Shown piece by piece: positions 33,757-43,502 of a stretch of DNA of 64,000 nucleotides. A program made the position numbers and the translations under genes. This DNA is from Polaromonas vacuolata. GTDB taxonomy: Bacteria; Pseudomonadota; Gammaproteobacteria; Burkholderiales; Burkholderiaceae_C. Location: assembly GCF_012584515.1 (NCBI RefSeq), contig NZ_CP051461.1:372001-436000 (forward strand), in the 5' to 3' direction. The notes under the pieces are model-generated. The model saw only the letters and a list, made by a program, of their open reading frames with translations, had not been told where the DNA came from and did not search any database. The stretch's first letter is position 1. Each line of letters begins with the position of its first letter.

Positions 33757-34833
33757 ATGAGCAGCTCCGGCTTTCCTAAACCCATCAACCCAACCAACGC
33801 CGCAGCCGGCGCGCTGGATCAAGCACTGTCGTTTGACGTGCAAGGCGTTGATGCGCTGCGCCGCACGGTGAGAAATTCGCCCCAAGAAGGCATGAAGCAG
33901 GCCTCCAAGCAGTTCGAGGTGATGTTTATGCAAATGGTGCTCAAAAGCATGCGCGACGCTACGCCGTCTGACGGCATGCTCAGCAGCCAGCAGAGTAAAA
34001 CCTATACCGCCATGCTGGACCAGCAAATGGCGCAAAACCTTTCGGGCCGCGGTCTTGGCTTGGCCGAGGCGATGTTTACCCAACTCAATCGCACCGTCGG
34101 TGCCGGCGGCACGGCGGTCAGCCAGCCGCCGCCAGATGTGGCGCTACCCATGCCCTTGTTCAACAGCAGTAGCGGGCCCGCTTTGCTGTTGCCACAGGCC
34201 AAAGGACTGCAGATTCATGCGTCGTCTGGCAGTCTTTTCCCGCTTCCACTGACGGTGCCAGTTCCGTTGTCGTCGCCGTCAGCGCAATCGCCGCCAGCCA
34301 ACCAGCCAGTTGTTAATGCAGTCGATTTGTCCTTCTATCAGACCGGCGCAGACCCGGCCAGCAAGCCGCGCAGCTCGCCGACTGGCACAGTAGACCAGTT
34401 TGTTGCGCGTATGTTGCCGGCCGCTCAACGTGCCAGTCAGGCCACCGGCGTGCCGCCGCAACTCATCATGGCCCAAGCTGCGTTGGAGTCCGGTTGGGGC
34501 AAACGCGAGCCACGTGCTGACGACGGTAGCCAAAGCTTTAACCTGTTTGGTATCAAGGCCGATAAAAGTTGGAAAGGCGCGGTGGTTGAAACCAGCACCA
34601 CCGAATACGTAGGCGGTGTGGCGCAAAAAACCCGAGCCAGCTTTCGCGCTTACGCCTCTTATGAAGAAGGCTTTGCTGACTACGCCAAATTTCTCACCAG
34701 CAACCCGCGCTACGCCAATGTGTTGGCGACCAGAGATGCGGAGCAAGCTGCGCACGGCCTGCAACGCGCCGGTTATGCGACCGATCCGGCCTATGGCGGC
34801 AAGTTGGTGCGCATCATGCAGCAAATGAGTTGA
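33757..34833 (+). CDS. flgJ: Flagellar rod-cap/muramidase FlgJ
   Basis: A 358-residue two-domain protein. Residues about 45-110 form the rod-binding cap (KQFEVMFMQMVLKSMRDATPSDGM...QSKTYTAMLDQQMAQNLS). A Ser/Pro-rich linker (about 120-205) follows, then a glucosaminidase-type muramidase domain (210-358): MAQAALESGWGKRE carries the catalytic Glu, and FGIKADKSWKG and SYEEGFADYAKFL follow. The enzyme part opens the peptidoglycan for rod growth. It ends the flg early operon; a 383-bp spacer separates it from the first chemoreceptor gene. Confidence 0.95.
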   Translation: MSSSGFPKPINPTNAAAGALDQALSFDVQGVDALRRTVRNSPQEGMKQASKQFEVMFMQMVLKSMRDATPSDGMLSSQQSKTYTAMLDQQMAQNLSGRGLGLAEAMFTQLNRTVGAGGTAVSQPPPDVALPMPLFNSSSGPALLLPQAKGLQIHASSGSLFPLPLTVPVPLSSPSAQSPPANQPVVNAVDLSFYQTGADPASKPRSSPTGTVDQFVARMLPAAQRASQATGVPPQLIMAQAALESGWGKREPRADDGSQSFNLFGIKADKSWKGAVVETSTTEYVGGVAQKTRASFRAYASYEEGFADYAKFLTSNPRYANVLATRDAEQAAHGLQRAGYATDPAYGGKLVRIMQQMS

Positions 34834-35216
34834 TCTAGCGCCATCTTGTCATAGCGCCAATAGCGGCGTAGTCGATTGACTGTGCGCATTAAGTGCGCTT
34901 GACTGCTGGTCTCGGTCAGCGTTAAAGCCGCCTATTAACGGTTTGGTTTAAAAATATTTAAGTAATTGAACTTATGTGCCGTAAAGCATGGACAGACAGT
35001 TGCAAAAAGTTTGCTTGGCGCTTGGCCGGGTTGATTTTTCAAGCGCAAAGTTTTTGTCCATGCCCGTAGGCCTTTATCGGTTTGCGAGTGTTTTTTCTAC
35101 CCACGTGAAGAAATACCAATGAATGCATCACCAGAACCAAAAACTGACGTCTTAATGACGCCAAGCCAAGCCCTCAGACAAGCGACTCACCAGTCCCACA
35201 CGTTTGGAGCTAAGGC
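34834..35216. other. Spacer flgJ / chemoreceptor 1
   Basis: This 383-bp spacer follows flgJ. A weak sigma-28-like promoter is present: TAAG (34959-34962), 15 bases, then GCCGTAAA (34978-34985), matching the consensus at 3/4 and 6/8 positions. The 3' end carries the 33-codon frame described separately. No terminator with a T run was seen after flgJ. Confidence 0.35.
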
Positions 35217-35220
35217 ATGA
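35119..35220 (+). CDS. Possible 33-aa leader peptide overlapping a chemoreceptor start
   Basis: A short frame from ATG 35119 to TGA 35220 encodes 33 polar residues ([20 protein letters not shown]...). Its stop overlaps the chemoreceptor ATG as ATGA, the same coupling seen between many real gene pairs in this window. A purine-rich GAAGAAA lies 5-10 bp upstream. The peptide has no recognisable domain. It could be a translated upstream ORF affecting the chemoreceptor, or chance. Confidence 0.3.
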   Translation: MNASPEPKTDVLMTPSQALRQATHQSHTFGAKA

Positions 35221-36929
35221 GTCATTTGAAAATCTCTACCCGTTTGATGCTGCTGATTTTGAGTTTGTCGGCACTGCTAGTGCTTATCGGCGGCGTAGGT
35301 CTTTACGGCATCCACCAGTCGAATGAATCCTTGCGCACGGTTTATGAAGATCGCACCGTCGCACTCGGCCAATTGGCCGAGATAGATTCTTTGCTGTTGA
35401 GCAACCAGCTGGTGTTGGGCGAGAGTTTGGTGGAACTGGCAGACGCCAGCAAAAATGCGGACCGAATCGGCGCGAATGTTTTGCGCGTGAATAATTTATT
35501 GGATGACTTGCAGCGTAAAACTCTCACAGCGCAAGAAAGTTTGCTGACCAAAAAATTCACACTCGACTACATTCGCTATCGTCAAGAGGGCTCATCCCTT
35601 GCCGTCGCGGCGCTGCGTGGGAGTAATTTTGAGCGCGCCCGGCAACTGGTGACACAAACCATGCCGCCACTGTTTATGCCTGTGCGCGAGGGCGTCGTGG
35701 CGTTATCCAAACTGCAAATGTCAGTGGCTAAATCTGAGTATGAGTCGGCGCAAACGCAATTTAAAAATCTGCGCGCAGCCGCTACTTTGGCTGTTGTTGC
35801 CGGTGTGCTGTTTGCGTTACTGTGTGGTCTGGCCTTGATACGCGGTATCTCGCGCGCCTTGAAAGCTGCGCTTGAAGCGACTAAGGCCGTGACTGACGGT
35901 GACCTGAGCCGACCTATACGCTTGCATGGCAATGACGAAATTTCTGCGTTGCTGGTCTCGCTTACTGCCATGCAAAGTGGTCTGTCAGGCATAGTCGGTC
36001 AGGTGCGTCAAGGCACTGACAATATTGCGACCGCATCCGCTGAAATCGCCGCTGGTAATCAAGATTTGTCCTCGCGTACCGAGCAGCAAGCCAGCTCGTT
36101 AGAAGAAACTGCAGCGTCTATGGAAGAGCTCACTTCTACCGTCAAGCAAAATGCAGAAAATGCGCAGCAAGCCAATCAGCTCGCAGCGGCTGCATCCAGC
36201 GCTGCGGTGCGTGGCGGCACGGTGGTCGCACAAGTAGTTGGCACTATGAGCGCCATCAATACTTCTTCCCGCAAGATTGTTGACATCATCGGCGTGATTG
36301 ATGGCATCGCATTTCAGACCAACATACTGGCGCTTAACGCAGCGGTAGAAGCGGCAAGAGCGGGCGAACAAGGCCGCGGTTTTGCCGTGGTTGCTGCCGA
36401 AGTGCGCTCTCTCGCGCAGCGCTCTGCAGCCGCGGCTAAGGAGATTAAAACCTTGATTGGTGCATCAGTCGAAAGCGTTGAAGAAGGTGGACGCCAAGTC
36501 GCTGAAGCCGGCTTAACGATGAATGAAATTGTCGACAGCGCCAAGCGCGTGACCGACATCATGGCTGAGATTTCTGCTGCCAGCCAAGAGCAAACCGAGG
36601 GCATAGGGCAAGTTAATCAAGCCATCTCGCAGATGGACCAAGTCACGCAGCAAAACGCCGCTCTGGTCGAGCAGGCGGCGGCTGCTGCGGCCTCGCTGCA
36701 AAGCGAAGCCGAAGCGCTGTCACAGCTTGTGTCTGTATTCAAAATCAACGATCAGCCAGCCGATAAAAACGCTGGCTATAAACATCAGTCGGCGTCTGCT
36801 GCCCGCAGCTCCACAGTGCCCGCAGCACCGACGCAGCCACCGGCGGCCAGAGATGGAATTGCAGCGCCATTAAAAAAGCAGCTCGCCACTTCACCTGTTA
36901 CGGCGAATAACGATTGGGAAACTTTTTAA
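35217..36929 (+). CDS. Methyl-accepting chemotaxis protein 1 with DWETF tail
   Basis: A 570-residue transmembrane chemoreceptor. TM1 is about residues 9-30, a helical-bundle periplasmic sensor spans about 31-188, TM2 about 189-211, then a HAMP domain and a cytoplasmic signalling coiled coil. The hairpin region ([35 protein letters not shown]) places it in the enteric Tsr/Tar-like class. Methylation-type EEQ-rich segments flank it ([19 protein letters not shown]). The C-terminus DWETF matches the CheR/CheB-docking pentapeptide of Tar and Tsr. TTTGGAG precedes the ATG. Ligand is unknown. It lies inside the flagellar gene region between flgJ and flgK. Confidence 0.92.
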   Translation: MSHLKISTRLMLLILSLSALLVLIGGVGLYGIHQSNESLRTVYEDRTVALGQLAEIDSLLLSNQLVLGESLVELADASKNADRIGANVLRVNNLLDDLQRKTLTAQESLLTKKFTLDYIRYRQEGSSLAVAALRGSNFERARQLVTQTMPPLFMPVREGVVALSKLQMSVAKSEYESAQTQFKNLRAAATLAVVAGVLFALLCGLALIRGISRALKAALEATKAVTDGDLSRPIRLHGNDEISALLVSLTAMQSGLSGIVGQVRQGTDNIATASAEIAAGNQDLSSRTEQQASSLEETAASMEELTSTVKQNAENAQQANQLAAAASSAAVRGGTVVAQVVGTMSAINTSSRKIVDIIGVIDGIAFQTNILALNAAVEAARAGEQGRGFAVVAAEVRSLAQRSAAAAKEIKTLIGASVESVEEGGRQVAEAGLTMNEIVDSAKRVTDIMAEISAASQEQTEGIGQVNQAISQMDQVTQQNAALVEQAAAAAASLQSEAEALSQLVSVFKINDQPADKNAGYKHQSASAARSSTVPAAPTQPPAARDGIAAPLKKQLATSPVTANNDWETF

Positions 36930-37009
36930 GCTACGCCCAACATTAGCGACAGGCCGCGCCAAGGCTTTGCGGCAAAGCGCCTGTAGCGACGAAAAACTAT
37001 CAAATCAAA

Positions 37010-37086
37010 AAAAAGTAAAAAGTAAAAAGTAAAAAGTAAAAAGTAAAAAGTAAAAAGTAAAAAGTAAAAAGTAAAAAGTAAAAAGT
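37010..37086 (+). repeat. Tandem heptamer repeat (AAAAAGT)11
   Basis: Eleven perfect copies of AAAAAGT occupy 77 bp ending 59 bp before the second chemoreceptor gene. They are preceded by further A residues (37007-37009) and followed by TTTATAAAACC. Perfect short tandem repeats of this length can change copy number by replication slippage. Each gain or loss would shift promoter or regulator spacing by 7 bp (about two thirds of a helical turn) without touching the coding frame. Confidence 0.95.
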
Positions 37087-37145
37087 TTTATAAAACCGAT
37101 TTTCAAACAATAACTACATAACCTCGAATCAGAAAATAATAAAAA

Positions 37146-38852
37146 ATGAATATCCAAAACTTAAAAATTGGCCCGCGACTTATGCTGGGTTTTGGCGCAG
37201 TGATTGCGCTACTTGTCATCATTGCTGCACTCGCCTACGTTCAGTTAAATGAACTGACTGAAGACATCACACTGACCAATAGCGATCGTTTTCCTAAAAC
37301 GGTAATGGCACATAACGCGAAGGATGAGCTCAATGACGTGACGTTCAAAATGCGCAATTTAGTCTTGCTGCGTGACAGTGATGAAATTAGCAAGATGTAT
37401 ACGCATATTGATGAAGCCAGTCGCAACATCGACATCGCGCTGGATGGGCTGGATAAAACAGTGACCTCGGTTAAAGGCAAAGCGCTAATGCAAGAGGTGC
37501 ACGCTGCGCGGACACTTTTTCTCACCAGTAAGGCGGAGTTTGTGGCACTGCTTAAAGAAGGCAGAAGAGATGAAGCCATCACTATGCTGCTGGGTAGTAC
37601 AAAAGCGATTCAAGATAAGTACATTGCGGCGTTGGATCAACTTATTGATTTACAAAACCAGTTGATGACAGACTCTGGTGCGTCATCCTTAAAACAAGCC
37701 ACGCAGACACGGATGTTGATCCTGCTGATTACCGCCCTGTCTATTGCCTTCAGTTCGCTGATCACTTTAGTGATTGCGCGCAGCATAACCCGGCCTCTGG
37801 TTCAAGCTGTCGCAGTGGCGCAGCGCGTCGCCGACGGTGACCTGACCTCTGACATCGCTAGCGCCGCCAAAGACGAGATCGGCCAGCTTATGCGGGCGTT
37901 AAAAGACATGAACGACAAGCTCGCCGCCCTAGTGGGCGAAGTGCGCAGCGGCACCGACACGATTGCCACAGCGTCAGGTCAAATCGCTGCGGGTAACCAA
38001 GACTTGTCATCGCGTACTGAGCAGCAAGCGAGCTCGCTGGAAGAAACCGCCGCGTCTATGGAAGAGCTCACCAGCACCGTCAAGCAAAACGCAGAAAACG
38101 CCAGACAGGCTAATCAGCTCGCCACCTCAGCGTCTAGTGTGGCGGTGCGTGGCGGTGACGTAGTCTCACAAGTCGTCGGCACCATGGGTGCGATTAATGT
38201 TTCCTCGCGCAAGATTGTCGACATCATTGGCGTGATTGACGGCATCGCATTTCAGACCAATATTTTGGCGCTGAATGCGGCGGTGGAAGCGGCAAGAGCG
38301 GGTGAGCAAGGCCGTGGTTTTGCGGTGGTTGCGGCCGAAGTGAGATCCTTGGCGCAGCGCTCGGCAGCCGCGGCCAAAGAAATTAAAATACTGATTGGCG
38401 ACTCGGTCGATAAAGTCGAAGAAGGCAGTAAACAAGTCGCTGAGGCCGGCAACACCATGAATGAAATCGTTCAAAGCGTGCAACGCGTGACCGACATCAT
38501 GGCCGAAATTTCTGCGGCTAGCCAAGAGCAAAACACCGGCATCGCGCAGATCAATCAGACCATCTCTCAGATGGATCAAGTCACGCAGCAAAACGCGGCT
38601 TTGGTTGAGCAAGCCGCAGCGGCTGCCGCATCGCTGCAAGAGCAGGCCGACAGCCTGTTGCAAGTAGTGAGCGTATTTAAAATTAATGCCGCCTCAGTGC
38701 AGCATTACGCGCCGCCACGCTACACCCATTCAGCACCTAAAAAACCAGCGCCACCCGTACAGCCGCCGCCTTCTAGAGCCGGTATTGCTGCGCCCAAAAG
38801 TCGGCTGGCTAAACCTGCTGTCGCAGCAGACGGTGATTGGGAAACCTTTTAA
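37146..38852 (+). CDS. Methyl-accepting chemotaxis protein 2 with DWETF tail
   Basis: A 568-residue chemoreceptor organised like the previous one: TM1 about residues 12-32, a 4-helix-bundle sensor domain (about 33-190, MCP-type four-helix bundle), TM2 about 193-213, HAMP, and a Tsr-like signalling domain nearly identical in protein sequence to receptor 1. It also ends DWETF. The sensor domains of receptors 1 and 2 differ, so they probably detect different stimuli. It follows the heptamer repeat and precedes cheW by 42 bp, probably as one unit. No ribosome site is obvious before ATG 37146 (AATAATAAAAA). Confidence 0.92.
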   Translation: MNIQNLKIGPRLMLGFGAVIALLVIIAALAYVQLNELTEDITLTNSDRFPKTVMAHNAKDELNDVTFKMRNLVLLRDSDEISKMYTHIDEASRNIDIALDGLDKTVTSVKGKALMQEVHAARTLFLTSKAEFVALLKEGRRDEAITMLLGSTKAIQDKYIAALDQLIDLQNQLMTDSGASSLKQATQTRMLILLITALSIAFSSLITLVIARSITRPLVQAVAVAQRVADGDLTSDIASAAKDEIGQLMRALKDMNDKLAALVGEVRSGTDTIATASGQIAAGNQDLSSRTEQQASSLEETAASMEELTSTVKQNAENARQANQLATSASSVAVRGGDVVSQVVGTMGAINVSSRKIVDIIGVIDGIAFQTNILALNAAVEAARAGEQGRGFAVVAAEVRSLAQRSAAAAKEIKILIGDSVDKVEEGSKQVAEAGNTMNEIVQSVQRVTDIMAEISAASQEQNTGIAQINQTISQMDQVTQQNAALVEQAAAAAASLQEQADSLLQVVSVFKINAASVQHYAPPRYTHSAPKKPAPPVQPPPSRAGIAAPKSRLAKPAVAADGDWETF

Positions 38853-38894
38853 GTTTTTCTCGTCGATAAACCAATGATTCAAAGAGGATAAAAA

Positions 38895-39371
38895 ATGAGC
38901 AACGAAAACACGCACGACCAACCGCATGAATTTCTCGCCTTCACGCTAGGCCAAGAAGAGTACGGCATAGACATACAAAAGGTGCAGGAGCTGCGTGGCT
39001 ACGACACCGTCACCCGCATCGCTAACGCGCCAGAACACATTAAAGGCGTGGTCAATTTGCGCGGCATCATAGTGCCGATTATTGACATGCGGATTAAATT
39101 TAATTTGGGTGAGCCAACCTACGATCAGTTCACCGTGGTCATTATTCTCAATCTCGCGACCCGCGTGATGGGCATAGTTGTCGACAGCGTCTCAGACGTC
39201 ATCAGCCTCACGCCAGAGCAAGTCAAACCGGCCCCAGAAATGGGCGCTGCGCTGGATATTCAATACCTGATAGGTCTGGGCACAATCGATGAACGAATGT
39301 TGATTTTGGTTGATATAGACCGGCTGATGACGAGTGCTGAGATGGGCTTGGTCGATAAGTTGGCGGCTTGA
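38895..39371 (+). CDS. cheW: Chemotaxis coupling protein CheW
   Basis: A 158-residue CheW that links chemoreceptors to the CheA kinase. The family pattern is clear: [23 protein letters not shown], then the [26 protein letters not shown] segment and the [11 protein letters not shown] segment. GAGGAT lies upstream of ATG 38895. It sits between two receptor genes. No cheA, cheY or cheZ occurs in this window, so the rest of the pathway is encoded elsewhere. Confidence 0.95.
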   Translation: MSNENTHDQPHEFLAFTLGQEEYGIDIQKVQELRGYDTVTRIANAPEHIKGVVNLRGIIVPIIDMRIKFNLGEPTYDQFTVVIILNLATRVMGIVVDSVSDVISLTPEQVKPAPEMGAALDIQYLIGLGTIDERMLILVDIDRLMTSAEMGLVDKLAA

Positions 39372-39776
39372 CGAAAAATCTAAACCGTTTGGATCGCTAT
39401 GGTTGGTCTGTGGTTTAGGTTGTAGTTTAAGTTTTTCGGCGCTGGTAAATGCTGGACGACGCAACTGCATTGCGGCTTAAAAGCGTGCATTGCTTAGCCG
39501 TGCGAAAAGTAGTGCTACGTACAGTTCGTAATGACTGCAATAGTCATTGACGCCTAAAAAAACCTTTGCCAGATCCCTTTTTCGGTTTTCGATTTGGTTT
39601 GAAAACTGTGATTTATATCTCTACTCGTAGACCAAACCTTCTGCCGGTAAGCAGTGCTGTGGGGGATGCCGCGCGCACTTCGCATAGGTTTGAAAACCAA
39701 TTTCAAAATACGAGACTTTTTTTATCTGACCAAAACGGTCGGTAGCGACTTATTTTTTTAACCCAAGGATTGTTTG
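39372..39776. other. Spacer cheW / chemoreceptor 3
   Basis: A 405-bp spacer with no recognisable gene. A GCCGGTAA (39643-39650) resembles the -10 of a sigma-28 promoter, but no -35 stands at the correct distance. The region after 39600 is T/A-rich and probably holds the promoter of the third receptor gene. A conspicuous short hairpin ATGACTGCAATAGTCAT lies near 39531. Confidence 0.35.
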
Positions 39777-41345
39777 ATGAATTTTTTGATGAAGCTGCGC
39801 ATAGGACAGCGACTTGCGCTGGGCTTTGCACTGGTGTTGTTGCTCTCGGCAACGGCGACTAGTTTTGCTCTGCTTGACTTGCGCGCCAGCACCCGAACCA
39901 TGCACCGAATGATGCAAGTGCCGCTGGCTAAAGAGCGACTCGTCGCCGACTGGTATTTGCTGTTGTATTCGGCAGTGGTGCGGACTTCTTTGATTGCCAA
40001 AAGTAACGACGCTTCTTTGTCCACTAGCTTCGCACCAGAGATCTCCGCCAGTGTGGTTCAAAGTACCGAGTACATCAAAAAGATTGAGGTGCTGCTGAGC
40101 TCTGAGCAGGAAAAAGCGTTATACCAAGCCATAGTCGATGTGCGCAAAAAATACCAAGCCGCCAAAGTGGCGGTGATGGCCGCTAGGTTGAGTGGTAATT
40201 CTGTAGAAGCCGATCGCTTGTACGCCGAGTCATTTGCACCGACCGCCAAGGACTATGAATCTCGCGTTTTAACGCTGCTGTCATTAGAGCGAGAAACCAT
40301 TGATAGGCTGGAGAACGCGATTGACACCTCTAACGAGCGCAGCTTTAAGTTGGTCGCAGCGCTTAGCCTACTGGCATTGTTGCTCGCTTGCGCGACTGCC
40401 CTCGCTCTCACGCGCAGCATTACCCGGCCTTTAAAGAAAGCGCTGTCGGTTGCCCAATCCGTCGCGTCTGGCGATTTAAGTAGCCGTTTTTCTGCGCACA
40501 GCAATGACGAAATTGGTCAGCTAATGCAAGCCCTTCAAACCATGAATGACAGTCTGTCTCGACTGGTTGGCGATGTGCGGCTGAGCACCGATACGATTCG
40601 TACCGCGTCTGGTGAGATTGCCGCTGGAAATCAAGACTTGTCTTCGCGCACCGAACAGCAAGCCAGCGCCTTAGAAGAAACCGCCGCCAGCATGGAGCAG
40701 CTGACCACCACCGTTAAACAAAACGCTGATAACGCTAGGCAGGCCAATAGCTTTGCGGCGACCAATTCCAGCGTCGCCCAGCGCGGCGGTGCTGTGGTCT
40801 CGCAAGTGGTTGTGACCATGAGCTCTATCAGCGCGTCATCTCGAAAAATTGTCGACATCATTGGCGTGATAGACAGCATTGCTTTTCAGACCAACATACT
40901 TGCACTGAACGCCGCAGTCGAAGCGGCGCGTGCCGGTGAGCAGGGCCGCGGCTTTGCGGTGGTCGCGGGTGAGGTCAGAAGCTTGGCGCAGCGCTCGGCT
41001 ACAGCGGCCAAAGAAATCAAGGTCTTGATCGATGCATCAGTTGCCAGTGTGGAAGAGGGCAGCCGACAGGCGCTAGAGGCGGGTAAAACCATGGACGAGA
41101 TTGTCTCTAGTTCAGGCCAAGTCAGCGGCATCATGACCGGCATAGTCAGCGCCAGCCAAGAGCAAAGCAGCGGCATTGAGCAGGTTAACCAAGCGATTAC
41201 GCAAATGGATCTGGTGACCCAGCAAAACGCGGCCTTGGTTGAGCAAGCTGCTGCCGCCTCGGCTTCGCTGCAAGAGCAAGCCAGCGGTCTATTGCAATTG
41301 GTAGACCAATTCAAATTAGCCGATCGCTCGTCTAGCAGCGCTTGA
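39777..41345 (+). CDS. Methyl-accepting chemotaxis protein 3, no pentapeptide
   Basis: A 522-residue chemoreceptor beginning [20 protein letters not shown] 39777 has AAGGAT 6 bp upstream; a TTG one codon earlier is unlikely. TM1 is about residues 10-30, the periplasmic sensor about 31-195, TM2 about 196-215, followed by HAMP ([18 protein letters not shown]) and a signalling domain of the same class. Unlike receptors 1 and 2 it ends LADRSSSSA and lacks the DWETF pentapeptide, so it would depend on neighbours for efficient methylation. It is the last receptor before flgK. Confidence 0.92.
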   Translation: MNFLMKLRIGQRLALGFALVLLLSATATSFALLDLRASTRTMHRMMQVPLAKERLVADWYLLLYSAVVRTSLIAKSNDASLSTSFAPEISASVVQSTEYIKKIEVLLSSEQEKALYQAIVDVRKKYQAAKVAVMAARLSGNSVEADRLYAESFAPTAKDYESRVLTLLSLERETIDRLENAIDTSNERSFKLVAALSLLALLLACATALALTRSITRPLKKALSVAQSVASGDLSSRFSAHSNDEIGQLMQALQTMNDSLSRLVGDVRLSTDTIRTASGEIAAGNQDLSSRTEQQASALEETAASMEQLTTTVKQNADNARQANSFAATNSSVAQRGGAVVSQVVVTMSSISASSRKIVDIIGVIDSIAFQTNILALNAAVEAARAGEQGRGFAVVAGEVRSLAQRSATAAKEIKVLIDASVASVEEGSRQALEAGKTMDEIVSSSGQVSGIMTGIVSASQEQSSGIEQVNQAITQMDLVTQQNAALVEQAAAASASLQEQASGLLQLVDQFKLADRSSSSA

Positions 41346-41398
41346 TCTAAGCGGTGTTTTCGCCTCAGTTCAAGCAGAGCGGGTGCCGCACTTTGGGC

Positions 41399-41425
41399 TA
41401 AAGTTTCTACACAATTTGCCGTTAA
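41399..41425 (+). promoter_or_regulatory. Sigma-28 (FliA) promoter for flgKL
   Basis: TAAAGTTT (from 41399) and GCCGTTAA (41418-41425) match the FliA consensus TAAAGTTT / GCCGATAA at 8/8 and 7/8, with exactly 15 bases between TAAA and GCCGTTAA. It lies 75 bp before the flgK start. Late expression of hook-filament junction genes by FliA is standard. Confidence 0.88.
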
Positions 41426-41499
41426 TGAATAAGTAGTTTGAAGGCACAGAATTTTCAGGTGCTACGGCGATATTTTTTAGCTTAGGAGTCAGAGGTTTT

Positions 41500-43482
41500 A
41501 TGTCGAACAGCTTGTTTTATACCGGCTTGAGTGGTCTCAATTCCGCCCAGTCTGCGCTGGTGACCACCGCTCACAACACGGCTAATGTCAACACGCCTGG
41601 TTATAGCCGCCAAGCGGTTCAAGTCGCGTCCAGCTTAGCGGTTGATAGCGGTGCCGGCTTCATCGGTACTGGCGTGCGCGTGACGGGTGTTAGCCGTAGC
41701 TACGACCAATTTCTCAATAACCAGCTCAACCAAGCGCAGTCACTGAATCAGTCGCTGACGACTTACGCGACCCAGATTGGTCAGATCGACAATCTGTTGG
41801 CGAATCAAAGCGCTGGTTTATCACCGCAAATTCAAAACCTGTTCACCAGCGTTCAGGCCGTGGCCAACACACCGGCAGACCCGGCCGCGCGCCAGCAGTT
41901 AGTCAGTGGCGCGCAGGCCGTGACTAACCAGTTTCGCGCCACCGATCGGTTCTTGACTGACATCGAATCGAATATCAATGCCCAGGTCGTAGGCAGCGTC
42001 GAACAGATCAATACCTTCGCGCAACAAATTGCCAGCCTAAACCAGCAAGTCAGCAAATTTAGTGGCTCTGGACAAGCACCTAACGATTTGCTCGACCAGC
42101 GCGACCAGCTAGTGAGCGAGTTGGGCAAACTAGTGTCGACGAAATTGGTGGTGCAAGACGGTGGTCAATACAACGTCTTTATCGGCAACGGCCAGTCCTT
42201 GGTGTTGGGCAGTAATGCGACAACGCTGGCGGCAGTGAAGTCCTCAGCCGATCCAAGTCGCACCGCTGTCGGCGTGGTTACTGTCGCTGGTACGGTTAAC
42301 GAATTGCAAGACAGTACGATCACGGGCGGCTCGCTTGGCGGGCTGTTGCAGTTTCGCAATGAAGCGCTGGCGAGTTCGCAAAATGCACTCGGTCGAATTG
42401 CTATTGCGTTGTCGGACAGCTTTAATTCACAGCAAAATTTAGGCCTTGATTTGAACGGTAAATTGGGTAAAGATTTTTTTACCCAAGCCACGCCAGCGGT
42501 GATCGCTAACGGCCGCAACACGGGTAACTTAAGTGTGACGGCCAGCTTTTCTGACACCAGTAAATTGAGCACCAGTGACTATCGCTTAGATGTAGGTGCG
42601 TCGACTGGCACGGGTCCCACCTATACCTTGACGCAACTGACAGACAACAAAGTCATCTCCACGACGCCCGGTACCTCCGCTGCAGGCAAACCAACTTTGA
42701 CCTTTGACGGCGTTACGCTGGAGATACCTAGCGGCACGGGCAACAGCGGGGATTCGTTTTTAATCCAACCCACACGCACTGGTGCGCGCGACTTCGCCGT
42801 ACTCATTAGCGACCCGGCAAAAATCGCCGCCGCTACGCCAGTCGTGACGGACAACAGTGTGGGTAATCAGGGCAGCGGTTTAATCAGTGCGGTTAAGGTG
42901 GATGCCAAATACATTTTGGCTGCACCGAATTTTACAAAAGTCACTTTGAGTTTTAGCAGCACGAGCGCTCAACTCACCGGTTTTCCAGCCGATGCTGCGG
43001 TCACTGTCACACCCGCTGATGGCACGGCCGCGACCACTTATGCGGCCGGTGCAGCTGTCGATTACAAGGCTGGCGCCAGCATATCTTTTAACGGTATTAA
43101 CTTCACCATCGCCGGCACACCCGCGAATGGCGACACTTTCACGATTGCTAAAAATACCGGTGGCGTGTCCGACGGCAGCAACGCCTTGCTGTTAGGCGCG
43201 CTGCAAAATAAAAACACCATAGCGGGTTCAACCGCGAGCTTTAGCGGTGCCTACGGTCAGTTGGTTAGTGTGGTCGGTAACAAGGCGCGCCAAGTCGAAA
43301 TTGCAAACGCTGCGCAGACTAGCTTGACGGCTCAGGTGCGCTCGTCACAGCAGTCAGTCGCCGGTGTGAATCAAGACGAAGAAACCGCCAACCTGTTGAT
43401 GTTTCAGCAAATGTATCAGGCCAATGCCAAGGTCATACAGACCGCAGCTACTATTTTTGACGCCATATTGGCAATCCGTTAA
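41500..43482 (+). CDS. flgK: Flagellar hook-associated protein 1 FlgK
   Basis: A 660-residue hook-filament junction protein. The N-terminal LFYTGLSGLNSAQSALVTTAHNTANVNTPGYSRQ and the C-terminal NQDEETANLLMFQQMYQANAKVIQTAATIFDAILAIR are diagnostic. It is longer than the enteric protein (about 550) because of a central Thr/Ser/Ala-rich insertion (about residues 330-580). TTAGGAG lies upstream of the ATG. It is exported with the help of FlgN and followed 21 bp later by flgL. Confidence 0.95.
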   Translation: MSNSLFYTGLSGLNSAQSALVTTAHNTANVNTPGYSRQAVQVASSLAVDSGAGFIGTGVRVTGVSRSYDQFLNNQLNQAQSLNQSLTTYATQIGQIDNLLANQSAGLSPQIQNLFTSVQAVANTPADPAARQQLVSGAQAVTNQFRATDRFLTDIESNINAQVVGSVEQINTFAQQIASLNQQVSKFSGSGQAPNDLLDQRDQLVSELGKLVSTKLVVQDGGQYNVFIGNGQSLVLGSNATTLAAVKSSADPSRTAVGVVTVAGTVNELQDSTITGGSLGGLLQFRNEALASSQNALGRIAIALSDSFNSQQNLGLDLNGKLGKDFFTQATPAVIANGRNTGNLSVTASFSDTSKLSTSDYRLDVGASTGTGPTYTLTQLTDNKVISTTPGTSAAGKPTLTFDGVTLEIPSGTGNSGDSFLIQPTRTGARDFAVLISDPAKIAAATPVVTDNSVGNQGSGLISAVKVDAKYILAAPNFTKVTLSFSSTSAQLTGFPADAAVTVTPADGTAATTYAAGAAVDYKAGASISFNGINFTIAGTPANGDTFTIAKNTGGVSDGSNALLLGALQNKNTIAGSTASFSGAYGQLVSVVGNKARQVEIANAAQTSLTAQVRSSQQSVAGVNQDEETANLLMFQQMYQANAKVIQTAATIFDAILAIR

Positions 43483-43502
43483 GCGCCGTTTAGGAGACAG
43501 TT

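Noticed and set aside
37010..37086. The 7-mer array considered as a CRISPR-like array.
   Set aside because: Units are contiguous without spacers and only 7 bp; there are no cas genes, so it is a simple tandem repeat.
39643..39650. GCCGGTAA as a FliA -10 for chemoreceptor 3.
   Set aside because: No TAAA-like -35 occurs at 15-16 bases, so the assignment is unsupported.
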